A stretch of DNA of 64,000 nt from Malurus cyaneus samueli (GCA_009741485.1 CM019214.1:58680506-58744505), one strand, 5' to 3'. Counted from the first letter of the stretch, positions 40,675 through 50,727 are shown. Notes: generated from the sequence alone by a model not told the origin. Translations and numbers: made by a program.

Positions 40675-40930
40675 GAATAAAGCAATGGCACGAAACTCTG
40701 TCAGGGAAGGTTTAGGTTGGATGTTAGGAAAAAGTTCTTCTCCCAGAGGGTTGTTGGGTGCTGGAACAGCCTCCTCAGTGAAGTGGTCACAGCACTTCAC
40801 CACAGAGTCCAAGAAGCTTTTGGAAAATGCTCTGAGGCACGTGGTATGACTCTAGGGGTGTCCTGGAAAGGGTCTGGAGTTTGACTTTGATGGTCTTTGT
40901 AGGTTGCTTCCAACTCAGATCAATAACTCT
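40675..40930 (+). mobile_element. Short CR1 3' end, plus orientation
   Basis: It contains GGTTTAGGTTGGATGTTAGG, AAAAAGTTCTTCTCCCAGAG, TGCTGGAACAGCCTCCTCAG, and an end near GTAGGTTGCTTCCAACTCAG. It is 5' truncated. Confidence 0.82.
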
Positions 40931-41026
40931 TCCACAGAAAATTTAAAAATAGAAAAAAATCTCTAATCTCTAAAATAAAATGGGTGATTTGCTTGGAAAT
41001 AATACTTTTCTCTATATCTTTACAGA

Positions 41027-41730
41027 GTAATGGAATCATACAATTGCTAGGGCTGGAAGTGACCTCTGGACATGATCTTGTCCAGCTCCCCTGTCAAGGC
41101 AGGGTCACCCAGAGCAGGTGACACAGGAGCACATCCAGGTGAGTTTTGAATGCCACCGGTGAGGGAGAGTCTATGACCTCTCTGGGCACCCTGTTCCAGT
41201 ACTCTGCCAGCCTCAGTGTGAAGAAGTTGTTCCTCATGTTGAGGTGGAACTTCCTGTGGTTTAGTTCATGGCCATTGCTCCTCACTCTGTGGCTGGGCAC
41301 CACTGAAAAGAATCTGGCACCATCCTTTTGGCAGCCGCCTTTGAGATATTTATGTATTGATGAGATCCTTTCTCAAACTTCTTTATGATTAAACTGGCCC
41401 AACGCTCACATTCTCTCCTTAAAAGCGATCCTCCAAATCCCTCATCATCTTTGTGGCCTCTGCTGGACCCTCTGCAGTAGCTCCTTGTCTTTTTTGTGCT
41501 GAGGAGCCAAGAACTGGACACAGCACTCCAGATGTGGCTTCACTGGGGCCAAGCAGAGGGGGCATAACCCCTCCCTTGACCTGCTGGTCACTCTTTCCAG
41601 TGCCCCCCAGGACTCTGCTGGCCCTCCTGGCCACAAAGGCACTGCCAGCTCATGGTCAGTTTGCCATCCCCCAGCACTCCCAGGTCCTTCCCAGCAGAGC
41701 TGCTCTCCAGCACAGCAGCCCCCAACTGCT
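41027..41730 (-). mobile_element. CR1 LINE 3' end, minus orientation
   Basis: The antisense CR1 tail starts at GTAATGGAATCATACAATTGC. Then come GTGAAGAAGTTGTTCCTCATG, CCACTGAAAAGAATCTGGC, AAGAACTGGACACAGCACTCC and CCCAGCACTCCCAGGTCC. It is the same subfamily as the CR1 copies near 51.45 and 62.28 kb. Its 5' side is cut at about 41730, where the duplicated A module begins (TCAATAGACCAGTTCCACCA), so this is a duplication breakpoint. Confidence 0.9.
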
Positions 41731-42453
41731 TCAATAGACCAGTTCCACCATTTAGAAGTAATATGTGCTTTTAATTTAGAACTAAGTTTAGAAGGTATTT
41801 GAGAGCTTATTATTTTCTCATTTCTCATCCTTAAAAAAAAAAGAGCATTCCAGACTCAGCTCTGGGGCTCCACGGGCCCCTTTCGTTCTCCTGGAGGGAG
41901 CAGGGACAGCCCTGCCCCGCGAGCCCAGCTGGGAACTCTCCCTCTGGCTCTGGGGATGAGCAGTCTCTGCTCACAGGGGGCTCACTGGGATTAGGTTTGA
42001 AAATGCATCAATACCTCTGAGAGACAACAAATGGCATCTAGAGACTCCTCTCTTGTGTCTTACAAATTTTATTAGAAAACAATTATTCAGTAAGGGATGA
42101 TTATTTTCTGGGAAATTGTAACTACAACATATTGTATATTCCTGGTTTTATATAAATATACAATATGTAATAAAACTAAACTATTTCCTAATTTTACTTC
42201 TCCATTAAATTTCTGTTCTTTTTTGTCTTCTTAAATTATTCTTCTTTTTCTACTTCACATTACTCTTCTTCTTCATACTATTCTTATTCATACTACTCTT
42301 CTTCACACTACTCTTCTTTGCTTCTTCTATGTATTCTTAAATTCTTATTCCTATTTTCTTCTACTTTAAATTTTTTAAAATTCTATTCCTATTCTCTTCT
42401 CGGTTTTTAAACTCGTACTATCTAATCGCTCTTTCTATTATACTTAAAATAAA
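41731..42453. repeat. Module A, copy 1, with degenerate pyrimidine tract
   Basis: This is the first of four copies of one non-coding module (others at 45367, 49058 and 53033). It begins CCAGTTCCACCATTTAGAAG, then a GC-rich strip (GGGCCCCTTTCGTTCTCCTG), then TTGTGTCTTACAAATTTTATTAG. It ends in about 250 bases of degenerate TTCTTC/TATTC pyrimidine-rich repeats running up to GTGTCCTGTCCGG. On the minus strand this tract is almost pure purine plus AAT. Copies vary in tract length. Confidence 0.85.
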
Positions 42454-43340
42454 GTGTCCTGTCCGGTCTTCTTAGTCTTAATGTTTGTGTTCATCATCTT
42501 CTTTGTCTACATCTTCACTGCTTGGACTTCATCTGCTACATCTTCTGTGTCTTCAGAAGAAAATCTTCATCGTTGTCGTCTACATCTTCGTCGTCGTCTT
42601 ATCTTCATTGTTTGCCTTCTTTGTCGCTGTCTGTATGATCATGTCAAGTGTCTCGTCCGGAATCGTCTGTCCATGCCAAAAGGTGTTGTGTCTTTCACGC
42701 CCGGGGCCGGGTGTGCAGGGCAGGGGAAGGGTGAGCTTTGGGCTCTCTGGGTGGGCATTTTCCAAGCCTCGCTGCCTGGGCGTCCCGTGGCGCTGCGCGC
42801 TTTGGTTCGCCTTGGCTTGCTTGGCTTCGTCAGCCCATCCAAAATCTTTTCCCTTCCCTGGCTCCAAGGAGCCACAGGAGCCATCTTCCAGCTGCCTTGA
42901 GCCGACACCAGCAGCGGCTGCTCTGACACCAGAGGAGCGGCTCCGGCAGGAGCGGGGCCGTCCCGTTCCAGCCTCAAATGTCGGGGAGCCGAGCTGGGCA
43001 CAGAAAGCACCGAGAGACTCCAGCCGAGCTGCTTCGTCTGCCCTGGAGAGGAGGGCAATGCCAGAGAGCCACCAGGGCTTTGCCTCCTGCTGGAAATCCC
43101 CCATGGAAGCTCCACTTCCCGCAGCGTGAAAGCCGGTGCCATCTCGCACCACGTGTTGGGAAGGGGGATTTCTTCCATGTTTGTCCCTATCTCCAGGCAT
43201 TTTGGGTCTTTGTTCCTGTGTCTGTGGTGCTGAGGATGAGTTCCCTGAACATTCTGTTCTTAACTGTTGGGTTTTTCACTGTTTTTTTCACTGTCCTCTC
43301 TTGTATTGATTTTCCATTGGTGAAGGGAGATCCCTTTAGA
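42454..43340 (-). CDS. Module Y, copy 1: unidentified frame of 206 codons
   Basis: The longest minus-strand frame in this GC-rich module runs from an ATG at 43200 to a stop at 42580. It encodes MPGDRDKHGRNPPSQ, then an Arg/Ser/Gly-rich centre (for example SRQLEDGSCGSLEPGKGK) and a Lys/Thr-rich tail (TATKKANNEDKTTTKM). Two other frames, one of them on the plus strand (214 codons, 42485-43129), are also open, as expected in GC-rich DNA, so the coding frame is uncertain. This copy has an insertion of roughly 135 bases in the purine-rich tail compared with the 53.7-kb copy. Its neighbours are the A module downstream and an X-like tail plus a CR1 upstream. I do not recognise the family. It may be a 3' exon of the same gene as X. 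Confidence 0.3.
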
Positions 43341-43415
43341 GGAGACTTTTCATTGCCGAGTGTCCTCTCTTAAATTTGTCTCAAAACTGAGACAGTCATC
43401 TTCATCTTCTTTGTC
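43310..43415 (-). repeat. Diverged duplicate (T2) of the X-gene tail
   Basis: Minus-strand sequence here encodes DDCLSFETNLREDTRQ followed by a stop and then AAAAGTCTCCTCTAAAGGGAT. The end of module X (near 44585-44640, 47690-47760 and 55480-55540) encodes DDCLGFDTNLRDSTPQ, a stop and the same flank. The two tails differ by substitutions that keep the frame, so they are an older duplication that now brackets the CR1 block. Confidence 0.7.
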
Positions 43416-43420
43416 GTCTT

Positions 43421-43476
43421 CACAGAATCACACAATGAACTGCATAAGAGACCTTCAAGATCATCAAGTCCAACCT
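43421..43476 (-). mobile_element. Tiny CR1 3' tail fragment
   Basis: CACAGAATCACACAATGAAC followed by GAGACCTTCAAGATCATCAAG is the antisense of a CR1 3' end, cut off after about 55 bases. The deletion-rich copy of it is at about 46628-46672. Confidence 0.6.
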
Positions 43477-43609
43477 ATGACCTACAAGCCTTCATCTTCT
43501 TTGTCATCTTCTTTGTCTTTGTCATCTGCACCTACATTGTCTTCGCTCACCCACACTGTCCAGGATGTCCCTGGAGATTCCCTGGGCTGACTCAGCCCTC
43601 TGATTGTCA

Positions 43610-44520
43610 CCCACTACTGATGCTCCAGGATGGCAGGGATGAGATTGGAAAGAAGAGACCAGGGCAATGAAAAGGGACTTCAGGGCTCTGGCTCGAGTGG
43701 CTGACGGGGCACGAGCACAGGTGCTGTTCTGCTCAGTCCCTTCAGGGACACAGACAAATGATGACAGGAACAGGAGAACCCATGTTATCAAAAAGTGCCC
43801 TAAAGGCGGGTGCCATCAACACAATTTTGGGTTCTTTGAACATGGGGCAATATTCACGGCACCTGTCCTGCTAAAGCCAGATGGGCTCCATCTGTCTGTT
43901 AAGGGTAAAAGTATTCCAGCCCATGGATGACTGGAATGCGCTGAGAGCTACTGGTCAACAACCAACTGAATATGAGCCAGCAGTGTGGCTAGGTGGCCAT
44001 AAAGGCCAACGGCATCCTGGTCTGTATCAGGAAGAGTGTGGCCAGCAGGAGCAGGGAGGTCATTCTTCCCCTGTATTTGGTGCTAGTGAGGCCACACCTT
44101 GAGTGCTGTCTCCAGTTCTAGCACCTCAGTTTAAGAAGGAACTTGAGATGTTTGAACATGCCTAGGGGAGGGCGAGGAAGCTGCTGAAGGGTGTGGAACA
44201 CAAGCCCTTGGAAGGGCTGAGGAGCTGGGGTTGCTCAGGCTGGAAAAAGGAGACCAGAGAGTCTCGTCTACAGCTGCTCAAAGCTGGCTTGGGCAAAGGG
44301 GGGTTTCTCTCCAGGCACAAAGACAGAACAAGAGGGACGCAGCCTATAAGCTGCACGGCAGTTTAGGTGAGATGTTAGCCACCCAGGAGCTGGTGGAGTA
44401 CCATCTGGATGTGTTTCAAAACAGTCTGCACATGGCACTCAGTACCATGGTTCAGTTGATGAGGTAATAGGTTGGACTTGATGAGCTGGAGGGTCCCTTC
44501 CAGCCTACTGCATTCTCTGA
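43610..44520 (+). mobile_element. CR1 with ORF1 esterase remnant joined to its 3' end, copy 1
   Basis: The left part (43667-43930) encodes, on the plus strand, a remnant resembling the SGNH-hydrolase (esterase) C-terminus found in bird CR1 ORF1: QVLFCSVPSGTQTNDDRNRR, then a GFFEHG segment and the DGLHLSVKGK block that carries the family's conserved Asp and His. From about 43960 it passes directly to the CR1 3' region (GAGCCAGCAGTGTGGC, AGCAGGAGCAGGGAGGTC), ending GGTCCCTTCCAGCCTACTGC. The whole of ORF2 is missing. It is part of the duplicated cassette (other copies at 46758 and 54465). Confidence 0.7.
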
Positions 44521-44539
44521 TTCAGTGACTTTTCACTTT

Positions 44540-45366
44540 CCTATCTTGGTATTCATGTTCTGTTGGTAGAGGGGGATCTCTTTAGACGACACTTTTCATC
44601 GAGGTGTGTTGTGTCTTAAATTTTTGTCAAAACCAAGACAGTCATCTCCACCTTCTTCATCTTCTTCATCAGCTTCTTCATCATCACTGTCTCAGTCTTC
44701 TTCATCTCCTTTGTCTTTGTCTTCATCATCTTCTTCATTGCTCCATCTTCTCCCTTGCCTTTTTTCTCCGGTGTGTCGCAGGCAGGGACAGCGGAAGCCC
44801 CCACAGTGCCCGCAGCGCCTGCCTGAAGCGGGAGACGTTTCTTGGGAGCCGCTGCCCGTGAGGGCCTGGGCTCCAGCAGGGCAGGTCTGGGCTGGGAGGC
44901 TGTGCGGGGCAGGTTCCAGGCTCTCCCTTTTTGTTGTAAGTGTATCCTCCCCATCTCCTGCAATCAATTTTTCCCCAAGATCCTGCTCCTCCTGGAGATA
45001 TTCCACGGACTGCTCCTCTGGCACAGTCTGGGCCTGGCTCTCCCTGGGGACGTTATGCTCCGTGTAATGCTGAGCCTGGCTGCTGTCTGGGTTTGCCCAC
45101 GGTGAGTGGGCTCTCTGGCCATGGTGATTTCCTGTCCTCACTGGGACAGAAGGAGCTGCTGTCTCGGTGGTGTCCTCCTCCTCAGCAGCTTTGGCCAGGA
45201 AATCAGCAGCCACCTCGTGTAATGGGAGCCCCAGGGGCAGGAGAGGTGCCAGGATAGGCCAGCTGGGTCCCTCCAGGGATCTTCATCCACCGGCCAAGGT
45301 TTGTTGCAGATGTTCTCCTGGATGTATCTCCCCTTGGGCCGGCTCTTGGACTTTGCTGTTCCCGCT
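44540..45366 (-). pseudogene. Module X, copy 1: 5'-truncated copy of the acidic-repeat gene
   Basis: A minus-strand frame of 173 codons (45213-44692) matches the C-terminal half of the long gene at 55619-56572. It includes the segment AADFLAKAAEEE, then QAQHYTEHNVPRESQAQTVP, EEQSVEYLQEEQDLGEKLIA and FRCPCL. In this copy the FRCPCL frame runs straight into the acidic tail EEDDEDKDKGDEED before a TGA. The middle (ALTGSGSQETSPASG) is out of frame relative to the long copy, a sign of indels. The 5' part is lost at about 45367, where it joins module A. The 20-residue repeat array is absent. Confidence 0.6.
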
Positions 45367-45812
45367 TGTGTCGTACAAATTTATTGAAAAAAACAAATTC
45401 TCAGTAGGATGTTATTTTCTGGAAATTGTAACTACACCTATTGTATATCCTGGTTTTATATAACAATATCAATTTTAATAAAAAATTATTTCCTAATTTA
45501 CTTCTCATAATTTTGTTCCTTTTTGTCTCTTAAATTTCTTCTTATTCACTTCATATCTCTTCTTATATACTACCTTCTTTTCTACTACCTTCTTCAGACT
45601 ACTCTTCTTCCTTCTATATTCTTAAATTCTTATTTATTCCTATTTTCTCTTCTTCTAAGTATTTTTAAATTCCTATTCCTATCTTCTAGGTTTTCTTAAA
45701 TTCCTATTCCTACTCTTCTACTTCTAGGTATTCTTAAATTCCTATTCCTATTCTTCTTCTAGGTATTTCTAAACCTGTACTACTAATCTTCTTCTATTAT
45801 ACTTAAAAAGTG
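45367..45812. repeat. Module A, copy 2, shortened
   Basis: It begins inside module A at TGTGTCGTACAAATTTATTG (copy 1 reads TGTGTCTTACAAATTTTATTAG) and runs through the pyrimidine-rich tract to GTGTCCTGTCCGG. It lacks the first 300 bases of the module. Many single-base deletions relative to the other copies are visible. Confidence 0.8.
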
Positions 45813-46560
45813 TCCTGTCCGGTCTTCTTAGTCTTCATGTTTGTCTTCTTCGTCGCTCTCTTGAACTGATCAATGCCAAGTGCTCTTCCAGAATCATTGT
45901 CTCCATGCCAAATAAATGGTGGGTTCTTTCAGGCCCGGGCCAGGTGTGCAGGACAGGGGAAGGTGAGCTTTGGGCTCTCTGGGTGGGCATTTTCCAAGTC
46001 GCTGCTGGGCGTCCCGTGGCGCTGCGCGCTTCGGTCGCCTTGGCTTGTTGGCTTCGTCCCCATCCAAAGCTTTTCCCTTCCCTGGCTCCAAGGAGCCACA
46101 GGAGCCATTTCCAGCTGCCTTGAGCCACACCAGCAGCTGCTTCTGACACCAGAGGAGCGGCTCCGGCAGGAGCGGGGCCGTCCTTCCAGCCTCAAATGTC
46201 GGGGAGCCGAGCGGGCACAAAAGCACCGAGAGACTCCAGCCGAGCTGCTTCTGTCTGCCCTGGAGAGAGAGGGCAATGCCAGAGAGCCACCAGGGCTTGC
46301 CTCCTGCTGGAATTCCCCCATGGAAGCTCCACTTCCCGCAGCGTGAAAGCCGGTGCCATTCGCACCACGTGTTGGGAAGGGGGATTTCTTCCATGTTTTC
46401 CCTATCTCCAGGCATTTTGGGTCTTTGTTCCTGTGTCTGTGGGGCTGAGGATGAGTTCCCTCAACATTCTGTTCTTAACTGTTTGGTTTTTCGCTTTTTT
46501 TTTTCACTGTCCTCTCTTGTATTGATTTTCCATTGGTGGAGGGAGATCCTTTGAGGACTT
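45813..46560 (-). pseudogene. Module Y, copy 2, frameshifted
   Basis: It is homologous to 42454-43340 and 53717-54460, but with many one-base losses, for example GTCGCTGCTGGGCGTCCC versus CTCGCTGCCTGGGCGTCCC. Fragments of the Y protein appear in three minus frames. Losses fall largely in short homopolymers, so consensus errors may be the cause rather than real decay. Confidence 0.6.
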
Positions 46561-46627
46561 TCATTGCAGGTTCTCTTAATTTGTCTCAAAACTGAGACAG
46601 TATCTTCATCTTCTTTCGTCTTCACAG

Positions 46628-47648
46628 ACACATGAATGCTAAGAACCTCAAGACAATCCAACCTATGACCTACAAGCCTTCATCTTCTTTCATCTTGTGT
46701 CTTTGTCAGCTCACTATCATGTTCGCTCACCCACATGCCAGATTCCCGAGAATCCTGGCTGACCATTGTTGCACCACTACTGATCTAGGATGGCAGGGAT
46801 GAGATGAAAAAGAGACCAGCAATGAAAGGGACTTCAGGCTCTGGCTCGAGGGCTGACGGGGCAGAGCACAGGTGCTGTTCTGCTCAGTCCCTTCAGGGAC
46901 ACAGACAATGATGACAGGAACAGGAGAACCCATGTTATCAAAAAGTGCCTAAAGGCGGTGCCATCAACACAATTGGGTTCTTTGAACATGGGGCAATTTC
47001 ACGGCACCTGTCCTGCTAAAGCCAGATGGGCTCCATCTGTCTGTTAAGGGAAAAGTATTCCAGCCCATGGATGCTGGAATGCGCTGAGAGCTACTGGTCA
47101 ACAACCAACTGAATATGAGCCAGCAGTGTGGCGTGGCCATAAAGGCCAACGCATCCTGGCCTGATCAGGAATGTGGCCAGCAGGAGCAGGGAGGTCTTCT
47201 TCCCCTGTATTGGTGCTAGTGAGGCCACACTTTGAGTGCTGTTCCAGTTCTAGCACCTCAGTTTAAGAAGGACTTGAGATGTTTGAACTGCCAGGGGGCG
47301 AGGAGCTGCTGAAGGGTGTGGAACACAAGCCCTGAAGGGCTGAGGAGCTGGTTTGCTCACCTGGACAAAAGGCTCAGGGTGATCTCTTCTACAGCTGCCT
47401 CAAGGGCTGTGGGCAAAGCGGGGGCGTTTCTTCTCCCAGGCAACAACAACAGAACAAGAGGACCAGCCTTAAGCTGCCCGGGCAAGTTTAGGTGAATGTT
47501 AGCCACCCAGGGAGCTGGTGGAGTCACCACCTGGATGTGTTCAAAACAGTCTGCACATGGCACTCAGTACCATGGTTCAGTTGATGAGGTAATAGGTTGG
47601 ACTTGATGAGCTGGAGGGTCCCTTCCAGCCTACTGCATTCTCTGATTC
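46628..47648 (+). mobile_element. CR1 block, copy 2, deletion-rich
   Basis: It is collinear with the CR1 block at 43421-44520: a tiny antisense tail at the left, the ORF1 esterase remnant (DNA text CTGTTCTGCTCAGTCCCTTC), then GAGCCAGCAGTGTGG, ending GGTCCCTTCCAGCCTACTGC. Single-base and short deletions break all frames. Confidence 0.7.
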
Positions 47649-48355
47649 AGTGACTTTTCACTTTCCTCTCTTGGTATTCATTTTCTGTTGGTAGAGGGGG
47701 ATCTTTAGAGAACTTTTCATGAGGGTGTTGTTCTTAAATTTTTGTCAAAACCAAGACAGTCATCTCCACATTCTTCATCTTCTTCATCAGCTTCTTCATC
47801 ATCACTGTCTCAGTCTTCTTCATCTCCTTTGTCTTCTTGTCTTCATCTTTTTCTTCATTGTCTCCCTCTTCTTCATCTCCTTCCTGCCTTTTTTCCTCCG
47901 CTGTGCCGCAGGCAGGGACAGCGGAACAGCCCCCGCAGTGCCCGCAGCACCTGCCTGAAGCGGGAGAGACGTTTCTTGGGAGCAGCCGGCTGCCCGTGGA
48001 GGGCCTGGGCTCCCAGCAGGGCAGGGTCCGGGCTGGGGAGGCTGTGCGGGGCAGGTTCCAGGCTCTCTTCCCTTTTTGTTGTAATTTCTTCCTCCCCTCT
48101 CCTGCAATCAATTTTTCCCCAAGATCCTGCTCCTCCTGGAGATATTCCACGGACTGCTCCTCTGGCACAGTCTGGGCCTGGCTCTCCCTGGGGACGTTAT
48201 GCTCCGTGTAATGCCGAGCCTGGCTGCTGTCTGGGGTTTGCCCACGGTGAGTGGGCTCTCTGGCCATGGATTTCCTGTCCTCACTGAGGACAGAAGGAGC
48301 TGCTGTCTCGGTGGTTCCTCCTCCTCAGCAGCTTTGGCCAGGAAATCAGCAGCCT
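47649..48355 (-). pseudogene. Module X, copy 2: 5'-truncated copy of the acidic-repeat gene
   Basis: A minus-strand frame of 177 codons (48267-47734) carries the family segment PDSSQARHYTEHNVPRESQA, then QAQTVPEEQSVEYLQEEQDL. It shifts frame in the Lys/Glu-rich tail, which here reads KKTETVMMKKLMKKMKNVE. Homology to the long copy stops at about 48355 within the AADFLAKAAEEE region, where the sequence jumps to module B. The N-terminal half and all 20-residue repeats are missing, so this is a partial duplicate. Confidence 0.6.
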
Positions 48356-49057
48356 AAATGCCCTTTTAGGAAGCTACTTTCCATCATTAGCTTCCTCATG
48401 GAACCCTTTTAAAACTGTTTTTTTTGTTTGGTTTTTTGGTTTTTTTTTTTACAAAAGTAATCCAAAGGATTAAAAAACTGGAATAATCTAAAATATTCCT
48501 GAGTAACCTAATCAAACACACATCAAGTAGAGACTTACTACTACATAAGAGTTAAGAGAATATTTTAAAGAATCAGAATCTAAAACTTGCCTAGAATTTC
48601 TTGGTATTTCTATTTGTACTATGAGAGAAATTGAGGAGAAGATTTCTTCAGGTCTGAAGAAATAGTGAACCTTTCGATGAAGAGTTAAAAGGGAGCAAAA
48701 GTAAAGGTCATAGACCCTTGTACCATAGATCTTTTTGTAGCTGCTGTTCTAGTTTGAGAGAAGCCACATCCTGCATATTTCCTCAGTCTAACATTATCTT
48801 CATTACGTTCTGCCAATAGGCAATACTCCTCCATCTTCATGATTGAAATTTCTGCAAATGAAGACTGAAAAATATTTTGTTGATAACAGTTGTTATCTTT
48901 CTGGCTAATCATAATTCCCATAAAGTACCCATTTGTGTTATAAGCAGCCTATTGAAGTCACTGAATGTCAGTGATTATGTTTCCAGTTCCAGTGCTAGAT
49001 ATTAAAATGTATGTTTCATATTCTGTTACCTCTGTTCTTGGAGTTTAATATCAATGC
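48356..49057. repeat. Module B, copy 1
   Basis: This 702-bp segment, beginning AAATGCCCTTTTAGGAAGC, is nearly identical to 52331-53032. It is AT-rich. A minus-strand frame (QDVASLKLEQQLQKDL) is open for 61 codons in copy 2 but carries a stop (TGA before GNMQDVA) in this copy, so it is unlikely to be under selection. I do not recognise it. Confidence 0.88.
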
Positions 49058-49862
49058 TCAATAAACCAGTTCCACCAGTTAGAAGTAATATGTGCTTTTA
49101 ATTTAGAACTAAGTTTAGAAGGTATTTCAGAGCTTATAATTTTCCCATTACTCATCCTTAAAAAAAAAGAGCATTCCAAGCTCACTCTGGGGCTCCAGGG
49201 CCCCTTTCGTTCTCCTGGAGGGAGCAGGGACAGCCCTGCCCCACCAGCCCAGCTGGGAACTTTCCCTCTGGCTCTGGGGATGAGCAGTCTCTGCTCACAG
49301 GGGGCTCACTGGGATTGGGTTTGAAAATGCATCAATACCTCTGAGAGACAACAAATGGCATCTGGAGACTCCTCTCTTGTGTCTTACAAATTTTATTAGA
49401 AAACAACAAATTTTCAGTAAGGGATGGTTATTTTCCTGGGAAATTGAACTACAACATATTGTATATTCCTGATTTTATATAAATAGACAATATGTAATAA
49501 AATTGAACTATTTCCTAATATTGCTTCATTGAATTTATGTTCCTTTTTGTCTTCTTAAATTATTCTTCTTATTCTACTTCATACTACTCTTCGACTTCAT
49601 ACTACTCTTCTACACACTACTCTTCTTTTCTTCTTCTATGTATTCTTAAATTCTTATTCCTATTTTCTTCTTCTTCGAAGTAATTTTAAATTCCTATTCC
49701 TATTCTTCTTCTAGTATCTTAAATTCCTATTCTATCTTCTATTCTAGGTATCTTAAACCTATTCTATTCTTCTTCTGGTATTTCTAAACTGACTACTAAT
49801 CTTCTTCTATTATACTTAAAAAAGTGTCCTGTCCGGTCCCTTAGTCTTATGTTTGTCTTCTT
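49058..49862. repeat. Module A, copy 3, cut at its Y border
   Basis: It matches 41731-42453 from CCAGTTCCACCAGTTAGAAG through the pyrimidine tract to GTGTCCTGTCCGG and CTTATGTTTGTCTTCTT. There, at 49862, it leaves the cassette and joins block C (GGAGATTAAAAGGG) with no Y module. The distal tract is deletion-rich. Confidence 0.85.
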
Positions 49863-50297
49863 GGAGATTAAAAGGGAAAAGCATAAGAAATTGGATCAGC
49901 TCTGTTCTTCCTGTTCATCATATGATCAAAATGTAGCACTGAAATATTATCTGATTTTCCATAGTGTCTAACTTTAGCAGTCTCTCAACCAAGAGATGGC
50001 TTGAAGAGTTTCTAAAAATTTGTATAAACACAAGTAGAAATTTTGTAGTAGCACTTATTGACTTCTGTCCTTTGAATGCACGGCCTGAGCTGATAAGAGT
50101 GTGGAGTGACCAAGCCAAGAATAGGGACTGATCAGCAAATAATAGGGACTGATTTTGATGACATGCCTGAAAATGAGAATTTTGATCTGTGCAAGAATTC
50201 TTACACAAAATTAGTAATCTCCAGAATAGAGTGAGGAGGTATTGTTTAATACACATATCTTAATCTGTCAATAATACTTGTGAGGTTTTACATATTT

Positions 50298-50722
50298 TGT
50301 GGAGAGCCTGTTCAAGGCCTGGTTAAGGGATAGAAGGCCTGTGAATATTCTGGAACTGTCTGAGCCGTTGGCCATCGTTAGGCACGAGCGGCAGGTGCAG
50401 TAACAGTTGCAGTAGGTCCCTGTCCCGTGTACCCTCGTGACCACGAGACCTGTTAATGTATCTAATGGTAAAAGGGAGTCAGCACGTGAGACCTGTAACA
50501 GCAGAGTTGCCATAAAAGGCAATACCTATCGTTAGCAGGGGCTGATCAGCATTAAGTTACTGTTATTATCGTTAGGAAAACGTTGGTTTAAACAGTTATT
50601 ACCGTTAGGAAGTCAGGCTGTATAAAGCGCTGTTGCGCACACAACAAATTTCAGAGCGGTCTACCAGACCAGAGGTCGTTTGTGCGTCTCTCCCGTCGCC
50701 CTGACAAATGGTTGCTCCGACA
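50298..50722 (+). mobile_element. Solo LTR, 425 bp, with TATTT target duplication
   Basis: It starts TGTGGAGAGCCTGTTCAAGG and ends GGTTGCTCCGACA, giving canonical TG...CA ends. It is flanked on both sides by TATTT (50293-50297 and 50723-50727). A TATA-like CTGTATAAAGCGCTG lies near 50619, and the short R/U5-like region with CGTCTCTCCCGTCGCC follows. Family assignment is open: five-base target duplications fit ERVL-type or some other avian ERVs. No internal retroviral sequence adjoins it. Confidence 0.82.
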
Positions 50723-50727
50723 TATTT

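Noticed and set aside
42485..43129. 214-codon plus-strand frame antisense to module Y
   Set aside because: The region is GC-rich and open in three frames. The pyrimidine-rich start gives a Ser/Leu-rich peptide typical of an antisense shadow.
43421..43610. CTT-rich text between T2 and CR1 as a possible extra exon
   Set aside because: It begins with a CR1 tail fragment and continues as decayed triplets. No splice signal and no frame is shared among the copies.
49918..50256. 112-codon minus frame repeated at 60724-61086
   Set aside because: Its presence in two copies is explained by the duplication of block C. The peptide shows no motif and the two copies are too young to show selection.
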